Source: Halogeometricum sp. S3BR5-2 (GTDB lineage: Archaea; Halobacteriota; Halobacteria; Halobacteriales; Haloferacaceae). From it: 64,000 nucleotides of DNA. The stretch's first letter is position 1. Each line of letters starts with the position of its first letter. The stretch spans positions 62,001-126,000 of the forward strand of contig NZ_JAMQOQ010000001.1 in the NCBI RefSeq assembly GCF_031624635.1, read 5' to 3'. The notes beneath the pieces were generated by a model, which was not told the DNA's origin, ran no database searches, and saw nothing but the letters and a program-made list of their open reading frames with translations. The position numbers were made by a program, and so were the translations under genes. Below, in pieces: positions 8,378 through 16,052 of the stretch.

Positions 8378-8871
8378 GGGGACACCCCCAGCGCGGCGAC
8401 GACCTGCGCCGTCCCGATGGCGACGGCCATGAACGTCGCGACGTTCACCAGCGACGTCTCCGAGAGCGACCCGACCCCGCAGACGCCGTGCCCGGAGGTA
8501 CAGCCCTTGCCGACGCGGGTGCCGACGCCGACGAGGAAACCCCCGCCGAGCAGACGCCACGGTTGCACGTCGGTCGTCCAGCCGAACTCGCCGAACGCGA
8601 GGGCGTACACGGCCCCTCCGCCGACGATGCCCAGCGTGAACACCACGCGCCAGTCGCGCGAGGCGAGGTACTTCGCCCGGTTGAACCGGGGAACGTCCGA
8701 GACGTACGACAGCGTCGACTCGAGGAACGTGCTCGCGCCCGCGATGATGCCCGTTCCGAGGTATATCACGGCGACGCCGAGGCCGATGAGTAGCCCACCG
8801 GCGGCGTACTGGGCGACGCCCCGCGGGAACAGGTCCGCGAACGCGATAAGCGGGAGTGTCATCATATCCAT
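8374..8871 (-). CDS. YeeE/YedE-family sulfur transporter, first half (165 aa)
   Basis: About four membrane segments with the diagnostic motif GKGCTSGHGVCGVG near residues 121-134; its paired cysteines are the sulfur-handling site known from TsuA-type thiosulfate importers. It lies 24 bp downstream of the persulfide dioxygenase fusion gene and overlaps the second-half gene by four bases. The ATG at 8871 is taken; methionines at positions 3 and 4 could also start the protein. Context (rhodanese-dioxygenase, TusA, DsrE-like, sulfite exporter) argues for thiosulfate or sulfane-sulfur uptake feeding the cytoplasmic sulfur carriers. Confidence 0.85.
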   Translation of the reverse strand: MDMMTLPLIAFADLFPRGVAQYAAGGLLIGLGVAVIYLGTGIIAGASTFLESTLSYVSDVPRFNRAKYLASRDWRVVFTLGIVGGGAVYALAFGEFGWTTDVQPWRLLGGGFLVGVGTRVGKGCTSGHGVCGVGSLSETSLVNVATFMAVAIGTAQVVAALGVSP

Positions 8872-8895
8872 TAGCTTAGCTTCAGAGCTCCGTCA

Positions 8896-10131
8896 TCAGT
8901 CGCTCGTCATCGCGTCGCCGCTGGCGGCGCAGTTGTTCGGTCCCAGTTCGAGTTCGAACGCCTCCTCGTCGCCGGCGTCCCGCCGACCGAGGTTCGTCGC
9001 GATGATCTCTTCGTAGTTCGAGGGGCGCGGCGGCATGTCCGAGAGGATGAACTCGACGAACTCGTCGCGGTCCATCGACAGCGCGTCCATCCGCGCCGTC
9101 AGGTCGCCGAGGCGCGCGGCGTAGGTGCCGTCCTCGCGGGGGGTCGCGGCGTCATCGGACTGCGTCCGATTGCCCGACACGTCGCCTTGCGACGTGTCGA
9201 CGTCGCTGAAGTGCGCCGGCGCGACGAGCACGTCGTCGTCCAGCGGGAGAATCGTCGACCGGAGGGTGTCGTACAGTTCGCCCGCGGCCGCGCGGGCCGC
9301 CTCGTCGTCGGCGCCTTCGAGGTCCGGCCGGGCGACGCTCTCGGTGAACAGGCCGTCGCCGGTCAGGAGCACCGCGTCGTCGACGAGATAGGAGGTCATC
9401 CCGGAGGTGTGGCCGGGGGTGTGGAGCACGTCGATGTCGACGGCGCCGACCGAGAGCGCGTCGCCGTCGGCGACCGTCTCGTAGTCGGTGTCGTACTCGA
9501 CGCCGCGTTCGACCGCCGACTCGGGGAGGACGACCCGCGCGCCCGTCTCGGCGGCGAGTTCGCGGACGCCGCTGACGTGGTCGGCGTGGACGTGCGTGTC
9601 GACCGCGTACTCGATGTCCGCGCCCATCACCCGCGCGTCGGCGACGTACTCGCCGACGAACGCCCGCAGGGGGTCGACGACGACGGCCTCGCCGTCGCTG
9701 ACGACCATGTAGGCCAGACAGCCGCTGGAGGGGCGCTGGTACTGGGCTATCGTCGCTTCGGTGTCGGCGTCGAGTTCGCGGTAGTCGTATATCCGCGCCC
9801 ACCCCTTCATGCCGCCTTCGAGGTTCGCGGCGTTCACGCCCGCCTCTACGAGGTGGCCCGCGACGTACTCGCTGGAGCCGCCCTTCGCGCAGACGACGAT
9901 TGTCGGGTCGCCCGCCGGGATGCGTTCGAGTTGGTCGTCGTCGATGCCGTCGAGGAGTTCGAAGTAGGGGACGTTGACGACTTCGACGCCGTCGCCGTCG
10001 ATGCGCCACTCCTCGAACTCGCTCTCGGCGCGCACGTCGAGGATGGCGACCCGCTCACCGTCGTCGATGCGCCGCTTGACCGTCTCGGGTGCGACCGATT
10101 CCACTTCCGCGTTCGGTTCCGGAGCGTCCAT
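8896..10131 (-). CDS. Rhodanese-persulfide dioxygenase (ETHE1-like) fusion
   Basis: Residues 1-120 form a rhodanese domain with the active cysteine C81 in VVCAKGG. Residues about 130-380 are a metallo-beta-lactamase fold with T-H180-x-H182-x-D-H185, H241 in TPGHT and D259, the mononuclear iron site of ETHE1-type persulfide dioxygenases, which oxidise glutathione- or thiol-persulfide to sulfite. A fused rhodanese would pass persulfide between thiosulfate, thiol and dioxygenase. In the S. aureus fusion CstB the dioxygenase comes first; here rhodanese leads. The likely thiol in haloarchaea is gamma-glutamylcysteine, whose synthase is encoded at 16053. It heads the minus-strand series, with a candidate operator at 10169-10186. 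Confidence 0.9.
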   Translation of the reverse strand: MDAPEPNAEVESVAPETVKRRIDDGERVAILDVRAESEFEEWRIDGDGVEVVNVPYFELLDGIDDDQLERIPAGDPTIVVCAKGGSSEYVAGHLVEAGVNAANLEGGMKGWARIYDYRELDADTEATIAQYQRPSSGCLAYMVVSDGEAVVVDPLRAFVGEYVADARVMGADIEYAVDTHVHADHVSGVRELAAETGARVVLPESAVERGVEYDTDYETVADGDALSVGAVDIDVLHTPGHTSGMTSYLVDDAVLLTGDGLFTESVARPDLEGADDEAARAAAGELYDTLRSTILPLDDDVLVAPAHFSDVDTSQGDVSGNRTQSDDAATPREDGTYAARLGDLTARMDALSMDRDEFVEFILSDMPPRPSNYEEIIATNLGRRDAGDEEAFELELGPNNCAASGDAMTSD

Positions 10132-10168
10132 CTGTACCTCTCGCTACCATGCCCTCTCACATAAGAGT

Positions 10169-10186
10169 TTGCATAGTATTTCACAA
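10169..10186 (-). promoter_or_regulatory. Putative operator D before the rhodanese-dioxygenase gene
   Basis: Read on the minus strand: TTGTG-AAAT-ACTATGCAA. TTGTG and ACTATxCAA are the two blocks seen in site A. It is 38-55 nt upstream of the dioxygenase ATG and next to a TATTGCA on the same strand (10191-10197). It sits between divergent units, so it may serve both directions. Confidence 0.4.
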
Positions 10187-10322
10187 GAGATGCAATACTA
10201 GATGGGGCGGATAGAGGCGAAGACGCGCCGGAACGGCGTAGTCAGGGGTCGGTGTAGAGGTTACTAGACGCAGTAGTGTGCGACAAACCCAAGAATCGAC
10301 ACACTTTTCAGTGGCCCAGTGA

Positions 10323-10343
10323 TATTGTGGGGTAAGCCCAATA
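10323..10343. promoter_or_regulatory. Putative operator E before tusA
   Basis: An imperfect palindrome with arms TATTG(T)GGG and GCCCAATA around TAA, 21-41 nt upstream of the TusA ATG. Its left part GATATTGTG is identical to nine bases of site A. The right half differs from the other sites, so membership in the same motif family is the least certain. Confidence 0.3.
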
Positions 10344-10363
10344 CGGAAACGGGCAACCCAACA

Positions 10364-10609
10364 ATGAGTACGGAATACACTGTCACCGAGACGCTCGACG
10401 TACAGGGCGAATCCTGTCCGATGCCGGTCGTGAAGACGAAGGGAGCCACCGACGGTCTGAGCGAGGGCGACGTGCTGGAGGTGCTCGCCACCGATTCCGG
10501 CAGCGTGAGCGACATCGCCGGCTGGGCGGAGACGACCGACGGCGTCGAACTCCTTGACCAAGAAGAGGACGGAGACGTGTTCAAACACTACGTGCGCAAG
10601 ACCGAGTGA
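10364..10609 (+). CDS. tusA: TusA/SirA-family sulfur carrier protein
   Basis: An 81-residue protein with the TusA signature: C18 in ESCPMPVVKTKGA and the acidic-to-hydrophobic pattern EGDVLEVLATDSGSVSDI. TusA proteins carry persulfide sulfur on that cysteine between donors such as rhodanese and acceptors such as DsrE-like proteins or tRNA thiolation. The ATG at 10364 aligns with family starts; an in-frame upstream ATG at 10319 would add 15 non-conserved residues that cross the operator-like palindrome. It leads a plus-strand operon with DsrE-like and DUF302 genes, and its stop overlaps a possible GTG start of the next gene. Confidence 0.92.
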   Translation: MSTEYTVTETLDVQGESCPMPVVKTKGATDGLSEGDVLEVLATDSGSVSDIAGWAETTDGVELLDQEEDGDVFKHYVRKTE

Positions 10610-10611
10610 AC

Positions 10612-11220
10612 ATGAGTACGGACACCTCCGACACCTCGGACACGCAGGAAATCGCCGAATCGGTCGACGCGACCGGAGACCGCTCCGCGGCGGAACTCGC
10701 CGCCGAGGTCGAAGAGCTACGCGAGGAACTCGCGGACCTGAAGGCCGACGTCGCCGACGACGGGACGTCCATGGTCATCGTGTCGACGAAGGGGACGCTC
10801 GACATGGCGTACCCGCCGCTCATCCTCGCCTCGACGGCCGCGGCCTTCGGCTGGGACGTCACGGTGTTCCACACGTTCTGGGGGCTGGACATCCTCCACG
10901 AGGAGAAGTCGAAGAACCTCAAGCTCTCGGCGGTCGGGAACCCGAGCATGCCGATGCCGAACGCCATCGCGTCGCTCCCCGGCATGGACTCGATGGCGAC
11001 GAAGATGATGAACAAGAAGATAGCCGACAACGGGACGGCGACCATCGAGGAACTCATCGACGTGTCGCTCGACCAGGGCGTCGACCTGCAGGCCTGTCAG
11101 ATGACCGTCGAACTGATGGACTACGACGAGGAGGAGTTCTACGACGGCGTCACGACGGGCGTCGGCGCCGCGACGGCGCTCCAGCGCATGGCCGACGCCG
11201 ACGTGCAACTCCTCGTCTGA
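10612..11220 (+). CDS. DsrE/DsrF-like sulfur-transfer family protein
   Basis: After a 50-residue acidic, coiled-coil-prone N-terminus (VEELREELADLKAD) the sequence has the DsrE-like fold: STKGTLDMAYPPLILASTAAAFGWDVTVFHTFWGLDIL, then a conserved cysteine in LQACQMTVELM near residue 162. This is the large DsrE/F/H-like family linked to TusA and rhodanese in sulfane-sulfur transfer; it is predicted to accept sulfur from TusA. Start: ATG at 10612, with a GTG six bases earlier overlapping the tusA stop as an alternative. The coiled-coil suggests oligomerisation. The next gene, DUF302, follows after 45 bp. Confidence 0.88.
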   Translation: MSTDTSDTSDTQEIAESVDATGDRSAAELAAEVEELREELADLKADVADDGTSMVIVSTKGTLDMAYPPLILASTAAAFGWDVTVFHTFWGLDILHEEKSKNLKLSAVGNPSMPMPNAIASLPGMDSMATKMMNKKIADNGTATIEELIDVSLDQGVDLQACQMTVELMDYDEEEFYDGVTTGVGAATALQRMADADVQLLV

Positions 11221-11265
11221 GCACCGCCCGCCGAACACGCGATACCACCACTACTCCACCACATC

Positions 11266-11652
11266 ATGAGTTACACGACGCGGAAACAGGTAGACGGACA
11301 GTTCGACGACGTCGTCGACCGGACGGTCGGAGCGCTCGAAGACGAAGGGTTCGGCGTCCTCTGCGACGTCGACGTGCAGGCGACGTTCGCGGAGAAACTC
11401 GACGAGGAGTTCCGTCGGTACCGGATCCTCGGCGCGTGCAATCCGCAACTGGCCTTCGAGGGTCTCCAAGAGGAAATCGAACTCGGGGCGCTCCTCCCGT
11501 GCAACGTCGTCGTCTACGAGGGAGACGACGGGTCGGTCACGGTGAGCGCGGTCGACCCCGGTCGACTCGTCGGGATGGCCGACAACTCCGACCTCGATTC
11601 GATCGCCGAAGACGTCTCCGAGCGGTTCGAGCGCGTGTTCGACGCCCTATGA
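11266..11652 (+). CDS. DUF302 domain protein (128 aa)
   Basis: A compact soluble protein matching DUF302: FDDVVDRTVGALEDEGFGVLCDVDVQATFAEKL at the start, RILGACNPQLAFEGLQEE in the middle and LLPCNVVVYEGDDG near residue 90. Two cysteines (in GACNP and LPCNV) are at the positions usual for the family. Its biochemical function is unknown, but DUF302 is often found with sulfur-transfer and persulfide genes and thiosulfate respiration genes. It is in the tusA operon and its stop overlaps the start of a 29-codon reading frame (ATGA). A role in binding persulfide or heme is speculation. Confidence 0.85.
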   Translation: MSYTTRKQVDGQFDDVVDRTVGALEDEGFGVLCDVDVQATFAEKLDEEFRRYRILGACNPQLAFEGLQEEIELGALLPCNVVVYEGDDGSVTVSAVDPGRLVGMADNSDLDSIAEDVSERFERVFDAL

Positions 11653-11738
11653 GTGAGGCGCCGAACGGCCCGGTCACGACGGACCACGAGCAGGAGGCCG
11701 CCGCGCCGCCCTCCACGGGAACCTCCCCGGCTATCTGA
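11649..11738 (+). CDS. Possible 29-residue coupled small protein
   Basis: Reads MSEAPNGPVTTDHEQEAAAP and ends PPSTGTSPAI. The start codon overlaps the DUF302 stop as ATGA, the arrangement used by many translated haloarchaeal genes, and the stop is eight bases before the DUF2270 gene. The sequence is disordered and acidic with no motif. It resembles the N-terminal tail of a larger haloarchaeal protein, so it could be the remnant of a deleted gene as well as a real miniprotein. Confidence 0.3.
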   Translation: MSEAPNGPVTTDHEQEAAAPPSTGTSPAI

Positions 11739-11746
11739 CCCACCAC

Positions 11747-12520
11747 ATGACCGACTCTACCTCGAATACGGACGAAGGAACGCGCTCCGACCCCGCGAGC
11801 GACGGGTACGACTGCGACGAGTCGTTCGACGCGGCGAGCGAGGAGGCCCGGACGATGGGTCGGGGGTTCTTCGAGGAGTCGAGCGCCCCCGGGTCGGCGA
11901 TGGCGCACCTCTACCGGGGAGAGATCCACCGGATGAAACTGTGGCGCGAGCGCCTCGACCGCACCTCGAACTGGGCGGTGACGCTCATCGCCGCCATCCT
12001 CACGTACGCGTTCTCCAGCGCGACCCGCCCGCACTACGTCATCCTCGTCGGTATCGTGATGGTGACGGTGTTCCTCGTCATCGAAGCCCGACGATACCGG
12101 GGGTACGACATGTGGCGGTCGCGGGTTCGACTGCTCCAGCGGAACGTGTTCGCGTACTCGCTGGACCCCTCGCAGGGAATCGAGGACCAGAACTGGCGCC
12201 CGCGCCTCTCGCGGGACTACCGCGAACCCCGCACGAAAATCTCCTACGAGGAGGCCATCGCCCACCGACTGCGCCGGGTGTACCTCCCGCTCTTCACCGT
12301 GCTCCTCGCCGCGTGGGCGTTCCGCATCTCCGTGACGCCCGACGTCGGAAGCGCGTGGCCCGCGAGCGCGTCGGTCGGCGTCCTGCCCGGTGTCGCCGTC
12401 GCCGCCCTCGTCGGCGTGTTCTACGCGGTGCTCCTGGGCATCACGTTCCGCCCCCGCGCCTGGCAGGCGACCGGAGAGCTTCGACGGAGCGACGTCGGCG
12501 CGTGGGACGACATCGAGTGA
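11747..12520 (+). CDS. DUF2270 membrane protein
   Basis: A 257-residue protein with a 35-residue acidic N-terminus, then MGRGFFEESSAPGSAMAHLYRGEIHRMKLWRERLD, the conserved DUF2270 opening, and membrane helices at about 75-93, 96-112, 180-197 and 207-228. Between the pairs lies a charged cytoplasmic segment (MWRSRVRLLQRNVFAYSLDPSQGIED). The family is widespread in haloarchaea and cyanobacteria but uncharacterised. It ends the plus-strand sulfur operon, although the gap of about 90 bp from DUF302 leaves open whether it is co-transcribed. No transport motif is evident. Confidence 0.85.
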   Translation: MTDSTSNTDEGTRSDPASDGYDCDESFDAASEEARTMGRGFFEESSAPGSAMAHLYRGEIHRMKLWRERLDRTSNWAVTLIAAILTYAFSSATRPHYVILVGIVMVTVFLVIEARRYRGYDMWRSRVRLLQRNVFAYSLDPSQGIEDQNWRPRLSRDYREPRTKISYEEAIAHRLRRVYLPLFTVLLAAWAFRISVTPDVGSAWPASASVGVLPGVAVAALVGVFYAVLLGITFRPRAWQATGELRRSDVGAWDDIE

Positions 12521-12555
12521 GGTTCGCTCGCGCGCACGAAGCGCTCCGATACTGC

Positions 12556-13686
12556 TTATCCGACCACGGCCACCCCGATGAGCGTGCCGACGCCGTACGT
12601 GAGCACCGCCGCGGCGAGTCCGATGCCGACCTGCCTGAACCCCGAGTACAGGACGCTTCGTCCCGTCAGAAGCGTGATTCCGGCGCCGATCGCGAAGAGC
12701 GCGAGCGCGCTCAGCGTCAGGCTCGCTCCGATCGCGGCGACGCCGCCGAAGAGGAAGAACGGAAGCACGGGGACGATCGCACCGAGTGCGAACAGGACGA
12801 ACGACGCGGCGGCCGCTTCCCACGCCGAGCCGCCGAGTTCCTCGGGGTCGATACCGAGTTCCTCGCGAGCGAGCGTGTCGAGCGCCATCTCCTCGTCCCC
12901 GACGAGTCGCGCCGCCAGCGATTCGGCCTGTTCCCTCGGAAGTCCTTTCGCCTCGTAGATGAGCGCCAACTCCCGTTCTTCCTCCTCGGGGATCTCGGCG
13001 AGCTCCGCCGCCTCGATATCGATCTGACGCTGGTAGAGTTCGCGAGAGCTCTGAACCGAGAGCCACTCGCCCATCGCCATCGAACCCGCGCCCGCGATGA
13101 GTCCGGCGAGCCCCGTGACCAGTATCGTCCCCGATTCGAGCGCCGCTCCCGCGACGCCCATCACCAGGCTGAGATTCGAGACGAGACCGTCGTTCGCACC
13201 GAGCACCGCGGCGCGGAGCGCGTTGCCGCTCGTCGCGCGGTGACGCCCCTCCAGTCGGGCCAAGACGCCGCCTTCGACCCCTCGCCCCGGAACCTCCGCT
13301 ATCGCCGCCAACAGCCGGTCGTGAGAGTGCTCCTCCGCTGACAGTTCGGTCCCCCGCGTCTCGGGCTGCGTCGCGTACCCTCGACCGCCGGCGACTTCGC
13401 CCGCTCGCATCGTCGAGAGCACGACGCCGGGACCGACGCGTCGCGCGAGCCACGCCAGCGCTCTCGCCCGCGCGGTCGGTCCGGGGGCCGGTTCGTTCAC
13501 TCCGGCCTCGTCGAGCCGCTCCGTCCAGAACTCGGCGTGTCGCGTCTCCGTCTCGGCCAACCGGCGGTACACTTCGGCGACCTGCGGGTGTGACTCCGCC
13601 TCCGCCATCGCGCGATAGACCGCCGCGCTGTCGACCTCGTCCTGTCGATTTCGGCGGTAACGCGCGACCGAATCTTCGTCCGGCAT
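12556..13686 (-). CDS. Ferritin-like domain fused to VIT1/CCC1 iron/manganese transporter
   Basis: Residues about 10-145 are a rubrerythrin/ferritin-like four-helix segment with Glu and ExxH ligands (YRAMAEAESHPQVAEVYRRLAETETRHAEFW, then ELSAEEHSHDRLLAA). Residues 155-376 are a VIT1/CCC1 transporter: five membrane helices with LGANDGLVSNLSLVMGVAGA and the cytosolic metal-binding helices GEWLSVQSSRELYQRQIDIEAAEL and EEERELALIYEAKGL. This order matches bacterial MbfA-type proteins, in which the ferritin-like part captures Fe2+ and the VIT1 part exports it. The gene is convergent with the sulfur operon. Its role is most likely protection from excess iron or peroxide. Confidence 0.88.
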   Translation of the reverse strand: MPDEDSVARYRRNRQDEVDSAAVYRAMAEAESHPQVAEVYRRLAETETRHAEFWTERLDEAGVNEPAPGPTARARALAWLARRVGPGVVLSTMRAGEVAGGRGYATQPETRGTELSAEEHSHDRLLAAIAEVPGRGVEGGVLARLEGRHRATSGNALRAAVLGANDGLVSNLSLVMGVAGAALESGTILVTGLAGLIAGAGSMAMGEWLSVQSSRELYQRQIDIEAAELAEIPEEEERELALIYEAKGLPREQAESLAARLVGDEEMALDTLAREELGIDPEELGGSAWEAAAASFVLFALGAIVPVLPFFLFGGVAAIGASLTLSALALFAIGAGITLLTGRSVLYSGFRQVGIGLAAAVLTYGVGTLIGVAVVG

Positions 13687-14069
13687 CGTCGGTCTCTATT
13701 CAACGAGATGTCACATAGTAGTACCGCGCAGTCGACCCGCGTGGGATAAATGCGGTTCTCCCCGCCCTCCGGCCCGCGCGTCGAACGGCGCCGTGCTCAA
13801 CCCACCATTCGGGTTTCGCCCGTAGAAAGAGCCGAGACCCGGGTCGCTCGTCGTCCGCTCCAAACCATGATGGTTGCCAACTATCGACACTCTGCGCTCG
13901 CTCTCTCCTACTGCTCTGTTCTGCCCCGAACCACCCTCAGTTCGCCCAACCGGGGTTGCGGTTCGGCGGGGTTCGACCGACTCGACGGAGAGCGAACGGG
14001 GTCGACGGCGCCGAGGTATGCGCTCTCCGTACCGGGACGGATATACTGGTCCGGGGACAGCGTGAAACC
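13687..14069. other. 383-bp gap with no supported gene
   Basis: Contains the divergent upstream regions of the VIT1 and NOP5 genes. A TATA-like GATAAATG at 13745-13752 has no gene behind it, and ATATACT at 14041 fits the NOP5 promoter. Reading frames here have random-looking composition. No tRNA, RNase P or SRP RNA motif was found. Confidence 0.5.
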
Positions 14070-14924
14070 ATGAACGACGGAGCGCCCTCGGCGCGCGCGG
14101 GTTGGTTCGAGGGCATCGACCCCGGCGACGTGGACAGTGCGAGCGAGGCGATAACCGACGGCGAGGCCGAGGCGCCGCGGGACTGGCCCGCGGTCGCGGT
14201 CGAGTCGGGATTCGCCGACTCGGAGGCGGAGTACTACGAACGGCTTCGCGAGGCGACGCTGAACGCCACGAGGGAGGAAGTCCGCGAACGGGAACGAGCC
14301 GACGACAAGCAGTTGGTCCACGCCGTCCGCGCGATGGACGACGCCGAACGGACCGCGAACGAACTCGCGGAACGACTCTCCGAGTGGGCCGGAACGCTGT
14401 TCGAGGACGCCGACGTCGGCGTCGACGGCGCCCGCGCGGTGGCCGACAGGGAGCCGGAGACCCCCCTGGAAGAGCGCGTCGTCTCCTTCGCCGGGCGCAT
14501 CGCGGACCTCGCGGACGAACGCGACGACTTGCGGGCGTTCGTCGAGTCGCGGGCGCCGGCCGTCGCGCCGAACCTCGCGGAGATGGCCGGCCCCGTCCTC
14601 GCGGCCCGCCTCGTCGCCCTCGCGGGCGGCCTCGAATCGCTGGCCAAGAAGCCCTCCGGGACCGTGCAGGTGCTCGGCGCGGAGGACGCCCTGTTCGCGC
14701 ACCTGAAGGGGCGTGCGTCCTCCCCGAAGCATGGTATCATCTACGTCCACGACTACGTGCGCGGTACCCATCCCGACCACCGCGGGTCCGCCGCGCGCGC
14801 GTTCGCCGGCAAACTGACCATCGCCGCCCGAATCGACCACTACTCCGGGGAGCTGAAACCGGAGGTACACGAGGAGTTGCGCGAACGGATGGAGACGATT
14901 CGGGCGCGGGAGGTGGACGAGTGA
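14070..14924 (+). CDS. nop5: NOP5/NOP58-family box C/D snoRNP core protein
   Basis: Scaffold of the archaeal box C/D RNA-guided 2'-O-methylation complex, joining L7Ae-bound guide RNA to fibrillarin. The C-terminal half carries the Nop signature: APNLAEMAGPVLAARLVALAGGLESLAKKPSGTVQVLGAEDALFAHLKGRASSPKHGIIYVHDYVRG (residues about 165-232), followed by the basic RNA-binding end. A coiled-coil (residues about 75-130) precedes it. At 284 residues it is short because the N-terminal domain is reduced, as in other haloarchaea. The TATA-like ATATACT lies about 26 nt before the ATG. The fibrillarin gene starts inside its stop codon (GTGA), so both are made together. Confidence 0.93.
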   Translation: MNDGAPSARAGWFEGIDPGDVDSASEAITDGEAEAPRDWPAVAVESGFADSEAEYYERLREATLNATREEVRERERADDKQLVHAVRAMDDAERTANELAERLSEWAGTLFEDADVGVDGARAVADREPETPLEERVVSFAGRIADLADERDDLRAFVESRAPAVAPNLAEMAGPVLAARLVALAGGLESLAKKPSGTVQVLGAEDALFAHLKGRASSPKHGIIYVHDYVRGTHPDHRGSAARAFAGKLTIAARIDHYSGELKPEVHEELRERMETIRAREVDE

Positions 14925-15556
14925 CCGACATACCCGAGGGCGTCGAGCGCCGCGCGTTCGACGGCCGCGAGCGACTCGCCACGCGGGGGGAGACGGTGTA
15001 CGGCGAACCCCGCGACGAGGAGGGGTGGCGCGCGTGGGACGCCGGCCGGTCGAAACTCGGCGCGATGCTCGAACTCGGAATGGACACCGGTCTCGTCGGC
15101 GGCGAGTCGGTGCTGTATCTCGGTGCGGCGTCGGGCACCACCGTCTCGCACGTCGCCGACTTCGCGGGTCCGACGTACGCCGTCGAGTTCGCGGCGCGAC
15201 CGGTCCGCGACCTCCTCGGCGTCGCCGAGGACAGGGAGAACCTCTTTCCCCTCCTGAAGGACGCGCGGAAACCCGAGACGTACGCCCACGTCGTCGAATC
15301 GGACCTCGACTGCATCGTGCAGGACGTGGCGACGCGCGGGCAGGCCGACGTGGCGGTGCGCAACCGGCGGTTCCTCGGCGACGACGGCCGCCTCCTCGCG
15401 GCCGTGAAGGCGCGGAGCGAGGACGTGGTGGCCGACCCCGAGGACGTGTTCGAGGCGTTCCTCGAGGACCTGCGGGAGTCCTACGAAGTGCTGGAGACGG
15501 AGCGATTGGACCGCTTCCACGAGGACCACCTCGGCGTCGTCGCCCGGCCGAAGTAG
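14921..15556 (+). CDS. flpA: Fibrillarin-like rRNA/tRNA 2'-O-methyltransferase
   Basis: The methyltransferase of the box C/D RNP. It has the fibrillarin AdoMet pocket VLYLGAASGTTVSHVADFAG (residues about 63-82), YAVEFAARPVRDLL for the acidic ribose contact, and the catalytic region SDLDCIVQDVA. The 211-residue length is normal for archaeal FlpA. The GTG start at 14921 overlaps the nop5 stop, and no other start fits between the N-terminal RAFDGRERLATRGETVYGE segment and the upstream gene. The nop5-flpA pair is the standard archaeal operon. Confidence 0.95.
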   Translation: MTDIPEGVERRAFDGRERLATRGETVYGEPRDEEGWRAWDAGRSKLGAMLELGMDTGLVGGESVLYLGAASGTTVSHVADFAGPTYAVEFAARPVRDLLGVAEDRENLFPLLKDARKPETYAHVVESDLDCIVQDVATRGQADVAVRNRRFLGDDGRLLAAVKARSEDVVADPEDVFEAFLEDLRESYEVLETERLDRFHEDHLGVVARPK

Positions 15557-15639
15557 TCTACAGAAATCGCCGTCTTGCTCCCGAAACGATAGAACTCTGC
15601 ATGATATGTTCGGATAATAGAATGAACCGGAGCGATTGC

Positions 15640-15684
15640 ACTACTCCTGAGCGGGTGTTCGACGAACACCCGCTCATACGTAGT
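15640..15684. repeat. Extended perfect stem-loop (13 bp + 5 bp)
   Basis: TGAGCGGGTGTTC (15648-15660) and GAACACCCGCTCA (15664-15676) pair perfectly around a 3-nt GAC loop. Outside a symmetric 3-nt internal loop, ACTAC (15640-15644) pairs with GTAGT (15680-15684), giving 18 paired bases. It lies between flpA and the 79-residue gene. No T-run follows it, so a simple terminator is doubtful; a structured RNA, an operator or a miniature-element end are alternatives. Confidence 0.6.
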
Positions 15685-15727
15685 CCTCGGTAGTAACACT
15701 TAGCCTCCGCTATCTACAGTACATAGT

Positions 15728-15967
15728 ATGACTGGCCGACCTCGAATAACCGATCTGTCGGTCATCGAACCTGAAAACTTCAAATTCCGGAACACGCAGT
15801 TTCTCGAAGACACGTCACTCACATACGAGGGGTACGGTGACTACCAATCGACCCGGCGGAATATCTGGAGTACGCGAAACCACGACCTTCGTCGAGTCCT
15901 ACGCGAATTCCCAACTGACGAGCCGCTCGCCTCTGGCCAGATCGAAAAGCGGGTCGGGTTAGATTGA
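15728..15967 (+). CDS. Hypothetical protein, 79 aa
   Basis: Not recognised. The protein is soluble and polar (MTGRPRITDLSVIEPENFKF...), with aromatic residues spread through the middle and a C-terminal segment HDLRRVLREFPTDEPLASGQIEKRVGLD that could form a small helical unit resembling the end of a winged helix. It is less acidic and more AT-rich at codon third positions than its neighbours, which hints at recent arrival. It sits alone, preceded by the strong stem-loop at 15640-15684. The start ATG at 15728 is the only good one. Confidence 0.5.
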   Translation: MTGRPRITDLSVIEPENFKFRNTQFLEDTSLTYEGYGDYQSTRRNIWSTRNHDLRRVLREFPTDEPLASGQIEKRVGLD

Positions 15968-16052
15968 GATACTGCTCACCGGTTCGTCGGTCGCCCGCAC
16001 GGGTCGCCGGGGTCCACGACCTATTTAATGAGCCCCCCCCAACGACCGTGCG

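Noticed and set aside
13874-14073. A reading frame upstream of nop5
   Set aside because: Basic, unstructured composition and overlap with the nop5 promoter and start; no family resemblance.
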